Assembly (NCBI GenBank): GCA_017881705.1
Contig: JADGQP010000001.1
Coordinates: 1 to 12,489 of the forward strand
Direction: 5' to 3'
From: Christensenellaceae bacterium
Lineage (GTDB): Bacteria; Bacillota; Clostridia; Christensenellales; Aristaeellaceae
DNA: 12,489 nt
A program made the position numbers and the translations under genes. Below, one piece after another: positions 7,276 through 12,489 of the stretch (the first letter of the stretch is position 1; each line of letters opens with the position of its first letter). Under the pieces are notes generated by a model. It was not told where the DNA came from. It saw nothing but the letters and a program-made list of their open reading frames with translations, and did no database searches.

Positions 7276-7833
7276 TTAGCGAAACGTCTTCACACGCTTG
7301 GGAATCGTGCGTACGATGAGGATCGCCAGCGCGGTTTTTACTATTTCGGGAATCACAAAGGGAAGCACGCACCAACTCAGCGCCGTGGAAAGGCCGATGG
7401 GACCGGTGGTGCGCGCGTATACAACCATGAACCACGCGGTGCCGAAAACATAGGCGATCACCAGCCCGGCCAGCATGCCTGCAATGCGCGTCCACGGTTT
7501 ATCGCCGAGAAGCGCGGTAATCAGCCAGTATAGCAGCGCCGCGCACAGAAAACCCAGCAGGTAGCCGCCGGTTGTGCCCAGCAGAACGCCCAGCCCGCCG
7601 CGAAAACCGGAAAATACGGGAATGCCTATCGCGCCCAACAGCAGATATACCAAAATGGCCAGCGTGGATTTACGGCCGCCCAGAAGCCCAAGCGCGCACA
7701 GAACGCCAAATGTCTGCAGCGTAAAGGGTACCGCAGCCGGTAGGGAGATCCACGCGCAAACCGCGATCAGCACGGCAAAAAAGGCGATTGTCACCATATC
7801 CAGGGTCGTTAGTTTGGCTTTGGTAGTTGTCAT
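7276..7833 (-). CDS. bioY: Biotin transporter BioY (S component of an ECF-type transporter)
   Basis: BioY is the membrane subunit that binds biotin and, usually with shared EcfA/EcfA'/EcfT subunits encoded elsewhere, imports it. The 185-residue product is very hydrophobic with about six membrane segments (roughly 11-33, 40-53, 57-72, 80-110, 116-140, 155-176). Family signatures are visible: VPFTLQTFGVL (35-45), GIPVFSGFRGGLGVLLGTTGGYLLGF (70-95, read in parts) and the C-terminal FVIPEIVKTALA (159-170), where many relatives have Asp in place of Glu163. Length is normal. The ATG at 7833 has AAAGGA (7842-7847) eight bases upstream on the minus strand. It has a near-perfect promoter overlapped by a putative BirA operator, so repression by biotin-loaded BirA is likely. 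It converges with glgA and diverges from an MFS gene. Confidence 0.95.
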   Translation of the reverse strand: MTTTKAKLTTLDMVTIAFFAVLIAVCAWISLPAAVPFTLQTFGVLCALGLLGGRKSTLAILVYLLLGAIGIPVFSGFRGGLGVLLGTTGGYLLGFLCAALLYWLITALLGDKPWTRIAGMLAGLVIAYVFGTAWFMVVYARTTGPIGLSTALSWCVLPFVIPEIVKTALAILIVRTIPKRVKTFR

Positions 7834-7883
7834 GGCGGGTTTCCTTTCCCTATCCGAAATGGGGTTGAGAAGTTCCGTGGGTC

Positions 7884-7912
7884 ATCATACCAGAGGCATG
7901 CTGGAATGTCAA
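7884..7912 (-). promoter_or_regulatory. Near-consensus promoter for bioY
   Basis: On the minus strand TTGACA (7907-7912), a 17-base spacer and TATGAT (7884-7889) match the sigma-A consensus at 11 of 12 positions with ideal spacing. The leader to the bioY ATG would be about 45 bases. The -35 box forms most of one arm of the inverted repeat described as the BirA operator, so a bound repressor would block it. Confidence 0.8.
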
Positions 7913-7936
7913 CCATAAACGAGATATGAGTTGACA
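7907..7936. promoter_or_regulatory. Candidate BirA (biotin repressor) operator
   Basis: TGTCAAC (7907-7913) and its exact inverse GTTGACA (7930-7936) are separated by 16 bases. Known BirA sites are long-spaced inverted repeats of the general form TTGTnAAC/GTTnACAA, so both half-sites and spacing fit. The site overlaps the bioY -35 box and lies about 85 bases before the MFS gene. Supporting context is the birA gene with a helix-turn-helix nearby and biotin transport as the adjacent function. The match is by eye. Confidence 0.65.
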
Positions 7937-7966
7937 ATAGGAAACCGCTTACTTTTTTTCACCCGC

Positions 7967-7995
7967 TTCTCAACGCGCCTCAATTATGGTATGAT
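7967..7995 (+). promoter_or_regulatory. Predicted extended -10 promoter for the MFS transporter gene
   Basis: TATGAT (7990-7995) is preceded by TGG, making an extended -10 element, with a poor -35 (TTCTCA, 7967-7972) at 17 bases. The extended element can compensate for a weak -35. Transcription would start near 8002, leaving a very short leader that contains the ribosome binding site. Confidence 0.55.
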
Positions 7996-8006
7996 AGCCG
8001 AGAAAC

Positions 8007-8014
8007 GGGAGGAG
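8007..8014 (+). promoter_or_regulatory. Ribosome binding site deciding the MFS start
   Basis: GGGAGGAG lies only two bases before the first in-frame ATG (8017) but eight bases before the second (8023). The second is therefore the better start, shortening the protein by two residues. Confidence 0.7.
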
Positions 8015-8022
8015 AAATGCGC

Positions 8023-9243
8023 ATGAGCATCCGCAACAACTACACACACACGCTGTATGCCTGCTACCTGGGGTATGTTACACAGGCAATTGTAAACAAT
8101 TTTGCGCCATTGCTTTTTTTGACGTTCCAGCGGGAGATGGGGGTGCCTCTGGAGCAGATTACGCTTTTAGTGAGTTTGAACTTTGTTGTGCAGCTGGTAG
8201 TGGATGCGCTTTCTACCCGCTTTGTGGATAAGCTGGGCTACCGTACGTGCGCGGTTGCGGCGCACATCCTTTCCGCGATCGGCCTGGCGGGGCTGGGTTT
8301 TTTACCCCATCTTTTCTCCACCCCGTTTGTGGGCCTGCTGGTATCCGTGGTGCTCTACGCCGTAGGCGGCGGGCTGTTGGAGGTGCTGGTGAGCCCCATT
8401 GTGGAGGCGTGCCCCACTACCCAAAAAGAAGCAGCCATGAGCATTCTGCACTCTTTTTACTGTTGGGGGCAAGTGTTTGTGGTGCTGGCGAGCACGGCGT
8501 TTTTCGCGGTGTTCGGCATCTCCAACTGGCCTGTGATCGCCTGCCTGTGGGCGCTTTTACCGCTAGGCAACGCTGTGTACTTTTCACGCGTACCGATTAA
8601 CAGCCTTACCGAGGAACGCGGGGGCACCAGCGTGCTGGGGCTGTTTAAAAACAAGCTGTTTTGGGTGTTCGCCCTGCTGATGGTTTGCGCAGGCGCAAGC
8701 GAGCAGGGTATGAGCCAATGGGCGAGCGCGTTTGCGGAATCGGGGCTGAAGGTGAGCAAGACCGTCGGCGACCTGGCGGGGCCTTGCCTGTTCGCGGCGA
8801 TGATGGGGCTGTCGCGCGTGATTTACGCAAGGTTCAGCGAACGGCTTCGCTTGCCGCGCGTGATGGCGGGAAGCGCGTGCCTGTGCGTGGTCGGCTACCT
8901 GCTGGCTGTGTTTTCACCCTGGCCAGCGCTGGCGCTCGCTGGCTGCGCAACGGTGGGCTTTTCGGTGGGGGTGTTCTGGCCGGGAACGTTCAGCTTATCC
9001 GCGGCTGGCTGCCCAGCGGGCGGAACGACGATGTTCGCCTTGCTGGCACTGGCGGGGGATCTGGGCTGTGCGGGCGGCCCCGCCGCGGTAGGGTTTGTGG
9101 CGGAAGCGGCGGGCGGCGCGCTGAAAAGCGGGCTGATGATCGCGTTTGTATTTCCCGTGCTGTTGCTTGTGGGGCTTGCGTTTCGTAAAAAGATCGCCCA
9201 CACGCGCGCCGAAACGCCGGTGGCAGTCTCCGCGGCGGAATAA
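8023..9243 (+). CDS. Major facilitator superfamily (MFS) transporter, substrate unknown
   Basis: This is a membrane secondary transporter of about 406 residues with roughly twelve hydrophobic segments. The MFS motif A-like loop between the second and third segments reads DALSTRFVDKLGYR (61-74), with a central region LLEVLVSP and SILHSFYCWGQ typical of fucose-permease-like or metabolite MFS proteins in Clostridia. A hydrophilic central loop around residues 185-210 (RVPINSLTEERGG) separates the two six-helix halves. The C-terminus is short and polar. The substrate cannot be read from sequence. The gene is transcribed away from bioY and shares with it an intergenic region holding a candidate BirA operator, so a role in uptake or export of biotin, a biotin precursor or something co-regulated is possible but inferred. 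The start at 8023 is chosen over 8017 on ribosome-binding-site spacing. No clear terminator follows. Confidence 0.85.
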   Translation: MSIRNNYTHTLYACYLGYVTQAIVNNFAPLLFLTFQREMGVPLEQITLLVSLNFVVQLVVDALSTRFVDKLGYRTCAVAAHILSAIGLAGLGFLPHLFSTPFVGLLVSVVLYAVGGGLLEVLVSPIVEACPTTQKEAAMSILHSFYCWGQVFVVLASTAFFAVFGISNWPVIACLWALLPLGNAVYFSRVPINSLTEERGGTSVLGLFKNKLFWVFALLMVCAGASEQGMSQWASAFAESGLKVSKTVGDLAGPCLFAAMMGLSRVIYARFSERLRLPRVMAGSACLCVVGYLLAVFSPWPALALAGCATVGFSVGVFWPGTFSLSAAGCPAGGTTMFALLALAGDLGCAGGPAAVGFVAEAAGGALKSGLMIAFVFPVLLLVGLAFRKKIAHTRAETPVAVSAAE

Positions 9244-9553
9244 GCGATTCGGTTTGAACGGGAAGCGACAGCGGGGGCTTTCCAGCCTGCGGATATTGCC
9301 ATCGGCATTTTGCGGTTATGGCGTGGACGGTGTTTAGATTGATCCCATTTGAAAAGCCGCAGTTTGGGCGATGCTTCCGGCGTACAGCCTGCCCGCGAAT
9401 TGCATCATCCCGCCGTATGCGGACACATCGTGTCACGCCGATTACCTGACTGTCTTGTTTTCAGTATTATTAACGCGAGTGTCCGTTGTGCTGTTTACAG
9501 GCGTGGCCGCCTGCCCGCTGTTGCAATGATCTGCCGTCAGGAGGGATTTTCGT
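9244..9553 (+). other. Non-coding gap between the MFS gene and the esterase gene
   Basis: No credible gene is visible in these 310 bases. Contents I can point to are a possible promoter near its end (TTACCT at 9442-9447, 17 bases, TATTAT at 9465-9470) and a small hairpin CAGGCG/CGCCTG (9498-9513) about 40 bases before the esterase start. The first 150 bases show only imperfect stems and no recognisable terminator for the MFS gene. Confidence 0.5.
9442..9470 (+). promoter_or_regulatory. Possible promoter for the esterase-tlyA pair
   Basis: TTACCT and TATTAT are spaced by 17 bases, about 85 bases upstream of the esterase ATG. The -10 is one mismatch from consensus and the -35 is weak. It is the best candidate in the gap but not a strong one. 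Confidence 0.35.
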
Positions 9554-10336
9554 ATGATATGGAATGATTTTCACTTTTTCAGCCGTACGCTGGACATGGA
9601 AACGGCCGCTTATGTGCTTTTGCCGGAGCACAAGGATATCGGCCAGCTTCAGGGCGAACCGCTGCCCACGCTGTATCTGCTGCACGGGTTGAGCGGCGAC
9701 CATACGAATTGGCTTCGGCGTACCCGTATCGAACAATTCGCTGCGCAATATGCCCTGGCGGTGGTGATGCCCGCAGCCAACCGATCCTTCTACACCGACA
9801 TGGCACACGGGGCGAAGTACTGGACGTTTGTAAGCGAGGAATTGCCCTCTGTAATGGAAACGTACTTTCCACTGTGCAAAACGCGGGAAGGGCGCTTCGC
9901 CGCGGGCCTGTCCATGGGCGGATATGGCGCGATGAAGCTCGGCCTGGCCAGGCCGGAACGGTACGCGGCTATCGCCGCGCTGTCTGCGCCGCTGATGATG
10001 CAGCAGATGCCGGAAGTGACGGATATCGATTCGGATTTTATGCGAGAAATGGCGGATATTTTTGGCGACGGGGAAACGGAGCGTACGAAAAACGCAGATC
10101 TCACGCATTTGGCGGACACGCTTTCGCCCGCGGACGCGCCGCGGTTTTACGCGGCCTGCGGCACCGCGGATTTTCTGTATGCAGCCAACGAGGCGTTTAT
10201 GGCGCTATATCAGCGCAAGTTTGACATCCAATACCATACCGTGCCGGATGCGTCACACACCTGGGATTTTTGGAACGCGCAGATTGAAAAGGTGCTGGAA
10301 TGGCTGCCGCTGAAACGGCTGGAGAATGTTTGGTGA
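9554..10336 (+). CDS. Alpha/beta-hydrolase esterase (esterase D / tributyrin esterase-like, PF00756 type)
   Basis: This is a predicted cytoplasmic serine hydrolase of 260 residues. It has the oxyanion-side motif YLLHGLSGDHTNWLR (41-55), the nucleophile elbow GLSMGGYGAMKL (118-129, Ser120), an acid residue in ACGTADFLY (Asp206) and the histidine in DASHTWDFW (His235). This layout matches the putative-esterase family that includes S-formylglutathione hydrolase, mycolyltransferase-like and lactococcal EstA enzymes. The true ester substrate is unknown; acyl or acetyl groups on carbohydrates are common for relatives. No signal peptide is seen. The ATG has AGGAGGG (9539-9545) eight bases upstream. 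Its stop TGA overlaps the GTG start of the following methyltransferase gene by four bases (GTGA), implying cotranscription and translational coupling. Confidence 0.88.
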   Translation: MIWNDFHFFSRTLDMETAAYVLLPEHKDIGQLQGEPLPTLYLLHGLSGDHTNWLRRTRIEQFAAQYALAVVMPAANRSFYTDMAHGAKYWTFVSEELPSVMETYFPLCKTREGRFAAGLSMGGYGAMKLGLARPERYAAIAALSAPLMMQQMPEVTDIDSDFMREMADIFGDGETERTKNADLTHLADTLSPADAPRFYAACGTADFLYAANEAFMALYQRKFDIQYHTVPDASHTWDFWNAQIEKVLEWLPLKRLENVW

Positions 10337-11160
10337 AAAAACGTGTGAAAGCGCTGGAGCGCTTGCTGAAAGAAGGGTTTTTTACATCGCCGCAGGACGC
10401 GCTGCCTTACCTGATGGGCGGAGCGGTCTACTGCGGCGGCCAGCCCGTGCGTACCGGCGGGCAACTGGTGCCCCTGGAGGAACCGCTTACGGTGCGCGGG
10501 CTTCATGAACGTTACGTGGGCAAAGGCGGCTACAAGCTGGAAGGCGCGCTGGCGGATTTCCATGTATCGGCGCAAGGCCGTGTGTGCATCGACGCTGGCG
10601 CCTGCACCGGCGGGTTTACGGATTGCCTTATACAGCACGGGGCGGCGTTGGTGTATGCCGTGGAAGTAGGGCACGGCCAACTGGCAGGCAGTTTGGCGCA
10701 GAACCCTGCGGTGGTCAACCTGGAAAAAACAAACCTTGGCGAGGAGAAACTGCTGTCGCTACTGCCGACGCCCACGCTTGGCACAGTGGATTTAAGCTAT
10801 CTTTCGCTGGAGAAGGCGGTGCCGCTATACCGCGCGATCCTGCACGGGCAAGGCGAGTTGCTTTGCCTGGTGAAACCCCTGTTTGAAACCGAGAACGCGC
10901 AGGCGCGGCGCACGGGCGATCTTGCGGACGATTCGTACCTGCCCCTGTTAATGGAGCTTGCGCACAAGCTTAACGCGCAGCCGGACACCGCGGTGCTGGG
11001 CATTACCAACAGCGCCGTAACCGGCAATAACGGCACACGGGAATTTTTTATGCACGTTGTTTTCGGACCAAATAAAGCGCCTGATCTGCGTGCGGAGGCG
11101 GATGCGGCCGTCAGGCGCGCGTTGGAACTGGAACGGTACCGTAAAGATCAGGCCAGATAA
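10333..11160 (+). CDS. tlyA: TlyA-family rRNA 2'-O-methyltransferase (hemolysin A family)
   Basis: TlyA enzymes use S-adenosylmethionine to methylate the ribose of cytidines in 23S and, in some, 16S rRNA; loss gives capreomycin resistance in mycobacteria. The 275-residue product has an N-terminal S4 RNA-binding domain (about 1-55) followed by YVGKGGYKLEGAL (61-73) and an FtsJ/RrmJ-type methyltransferase. The SAM motif is CIDAGACTGGFTDCLIQHGA (85-104), then YAVEVGHGQLA (108-118). The expected K-D-K-E tetrad appears as Lys64 or Lys68, Asp153 (TVDLSYLSL), Lys181 (LVKPLFE) and Glu237 (GTREFFMHV). The open frame extends to an ATG at 10300, but GTG at 10333 gives the usual N-terminus and overlaps the esterase stop in GTGA, with GGAG at 10321-10324. 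In many Clostridia tlyA sits with isoprenoid (dxs), recN or argR genes; here it follows an esterase instead. Confidence 0.92.
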   Translation: MKKRVKALERLLKEGFFTSPQDALPYLMGGAVYCGGQPVRTGGQLVPLEEPLTVRGLHERYVGKGGYKLEGALADFHVSAQGRVCIDAGACTGGFTDCLIQHGAALVYAVEVGHGQLAGSLAQNPAVVNLEKTNLGEEKLLSLLPTPTLGTVDLSYLSLEKAVPLYRAILHGQGELLCLVKPLFETENAQARRTGDLADDSYLPLLMELAHKLNAQPDTAVLGITNSAVTGNNGTREFFMHVVFGPNKAPDLRAEADAAVRRALELERYRKDQAR

Positions 11161-11256
11161 GCGCGTGGGTGTGAACAATGCGGGATGAAAGCGAACAAAC
11201 GGTACGTTCTTATGGCATAGAGCCGCGCGAAACGGCTTTGAAAGGAAAGATCGCCG
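11161..11256 (+). other. Short leader between tlyA and the SH3b gene with a small hairpin
   Basis: AGCCG (11221-11225) pairs with CGGCT (11233-11237), extended by a G-T and an A-T pair at the base, just before the ribosome binding site AAGGA (11242-11246), which is ten bases from the ATG. I see no clear promoter or terminator, so whether the next gene is transcribed with tlyA is undecided. Confidence 0.35.
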
Positions 11257-12423
11257 ATGAAAGCTCGCCTGAAAAGAAGCCTGGCCTTCGGGCTTGCTAT
11301 GTTGCTTGTGTTCGCCCTTACGACAGGGGCGATTGGCGCGGCGGGGGACAACTACGCCGTTATAACGGGTACCGATACGCTGAACCTGCGCGCGGACGCC
11401 AGCTCCTCCAGCCAATGGTTGGGCACATACAATCGCGGCGCCTGGGTAACGATACTCGACAATAAAAACAACTTTTATCTCGTAACGACCAGCGATGGGA
11501 AAACCGGATATATGAGCAAGAATTATCTGGCTCCTGTCCAGTCGCTTCCCTACGGAAACGTGGCAATTGTAAACAACCAGAAGGAATCCGCCTTTTTAAA
11601 CCTGCGCACAACCCCCAGCTTTTCCGCGCCAGTGGTAACCATTCTGTATAATGGCGTGCCCCTCAACATTCTGGCGACGAATAATGGGTGGTACCAGGTA
11701 CAGATGGGCACCGTGACGGGTTATGTACGCAGCGATTTTACCTATCTGTCGTATCAGCCCCTGGGTTCGGGTGTGGCTACCATTAAAACGCCCAACAATA
11801 CCGCGGTGAACATGCGGTCGGGACCCAGCGGCAGCGCGTCGGTGCTCTGGCAATTTGCAGGCGACCGTTACGTGGCGGTACTGTATAAGGGCACGGGTTG
11901 GTGGTATGTCTGCATCGACGGGCACGTTGGCTTTATCAGCAGCGATTATTTGCAGGAAGGCCTGCAATCCGCAAGGGATATCGCCGCGGGCAGCGGGGGT
12001 GGCACGTCCAGCTACGCGGAGGTTAACAACCCCAAGAGTACCCAGAAACTGAACCTGCGGGAAACACCTTCGACCGCCGCCGATGTCGTAGCGCGCCTCA
12101 GCAGCGGCGCGAAGCTAACGGTTTTACGGCAGGGCACGCAGTGGTGTCAGGTTTACGCGCAGGGTGTCGCCGCTACGGGTTATGTGATGACTCAGTACCT
12201 CAAACTTTATAACCTACCTTCCACGCCCTCCATAACGATTCGCCACCCGCAAGGCTCCTATGTGAACCTCAGAAGTTCTCCCGCTATGACCAGCTCGATT
12301 GTGGCGCGTATGTCCAGCGGGAGCAACGTGACTGTGCTGATTCCCGGAACGGACTGGGTGAAGATTCAATATGGCGGGCAGACGGGTTATGTGATTGAGT
12401 ATTTTACTTCCTACGAAAACTGA
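11257..12423 (+). CDS. Secreted protein of five bacterial SH3 (SH3b) repeats
   Basis: The 388-residue product has a classical signal peptide: KARLKR, a hydrophobic core at 8-22 and a likely cleavage near 26-30 after GAIGA. The remainder consists of five SH3b units, about 33-93, 100-165, 172-232, 253-317 and 325-386. Each has the core pattern (L/V)N(L/M)R followed by P or D with small residues, a G-x-x-V hinge, a W/F-containing strand and a closing GY(V/M) or GF(I). Matching anchors are LNLR (42-45), LNLR (114-117), VNMR (184-187), LNLR (265-268) and VNLR (336-339). SH3b domains commonly bind peptidoglycan cross-bridges, so attachment to the cell wall is plausible. No amidase, NlpC/P60 or other catalytic domain is present, and there is no LPXTG or membrane anchor. 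A Gly/Ser linker sits at 245-252. It may be a wall-binding adaptor or sensor; function is not established. Confidence 0.85.
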   Translation: MKARLKRSLAFGLAMLLVFALTTGAIGAAGDNYAVITGTDTLNLRADASSSSQWLGTYNRGAWVTILDNKNNFYLVTTSDGKTGYMSKNYLAPVQSLPYGNVAIVNNQKESAFLNLRTTPSFSAPVVTILYNGVPLNILATNNGWYQVQMGTVTGYVRSDFTYLSYQPLGSGVATIKTPNNTAVNMRSGPSGSASVLWQFAGDRYVAVLYKGTGWWYVCIDGHVGFISSDYLQEGLQSARDIAAGSGGGTSSYAEVNNPKSTQKLNLRETPSTAADVVARLSSGAKLTVLRQGTQWCQVYAQGVAATGYVMTQYLKLYNLPSTPSITIRHPQGSYVNLRSSPAMTSSIVARMSSGSNVTVLIPGTDWVKIQYGGQTGYVIEYFTSYEN

Positions 12424-12468
12424 CGGCCGCTACCGCCTGTGGTGAAACGGCAGCAACAAAAACGGCGG

Positions 12469-12489
12469 CGCGTTCCGGCCCGGAACGCG
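12469..12489 (+). terminator. Probable intrinsic terminator after the SH3b gene, cut by the window edge
   Basis: CGCGTTCC (12469-12476) pairs perfectly with GGAACGCG (12482-12489) around a five-base loop, with one further G-C pair possible inside. An A-rich stretch (CAACAAAAA) precedes it. The T run that would confirm termination would fall just outside the window. Confidence 0.55.

Noticed and set aside
9270..9300. Possible terminator after the MFS gene
   Set aside because: The stem around AGCGGGGGCT/AGCCTGCG is interrupted by a mismatch and has no T run.
9349..9567. Small 72-codon open frame before the esterase
   Set aside because: It has a TTG start without a ribosome binding site, overlaps the esterase start and has no recognisable features.

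Overview
The window looks like chromosomal DNA from a moderately GC-rich member of the Bacillota, probably Clostridia. The main reason is the glgB-glgC-glgD-glgA order: GlgD, the catalytically degenerate second subunit of ADP-glucose pyrophosphorylase, is typical of this phylum. Strong AGGAGG-type ribosome binding sites and TTGACA/TATAAT-like promoters agree. I cannot name a genus. I see no insertion sequence, phage gene, tRNA, rRNA or CRISPR array, and the gene-dense parts look alike in base composition.

Layout. (1) At the left edge, on the minus strand, is the 5' two thirds of birA (biotin protein ligase/biotin repressor), read out of the window from 704. No complete open frame exists for it because it runs off the edge. 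(2) Bases 705-1194 are non-coding and hold divergent promoters for birA and for the glycogen operon, plus a long glgB leader with possible secondary structure over the ribosome binding site. (3) Bases 1195-7212 hold glgB, glgC, glgD and glgA, a complete route from glucose-1-phosphate to branched alpha-glucan: GlgC/GlgD make ADP-glucose, GlgA polymerises it and GlgB adds branches. The operon ends at a strong, apparently bidirectional terminator (7226-7270). (4) On the minus strand, converging on that terminator, is bioY, the biotin-specific S component of an ECF transporter. (5) Divergent from bioY is a 12-TM-type MFS transporter. Between the two lies a near-perfect inverted repeat (TGTCAAC, 16 bases, GTTGACA) that looks like a BirA operator and covers the bioY -35 box. 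(6) After a 310-base gap comes an alpha/beta-hydrolase esterase overlapping by 4 bases (GTGA) with a TlyA-type rRNA methyltransferase. (7) Last is a secreted protein made of five SH3b repeats, followed by a hairpin cut by the window end.

How the genes fit together. The four glg genes form one storage-polysaccharide operon. The genes on either side, birA and bioY, belong to biotin ligation, sensing and uptake, so the glycogen operon sits inside a biotin-related neighbourhood. The most useful lead is the candidate BirA operator, which would tie bioY, and perhaps the uncharacterised MFS transporter, to biotin status. The rest is ordinary housekeeping content. I did not find a convincing new multi-gene defence, mobile or biosynthetic system.
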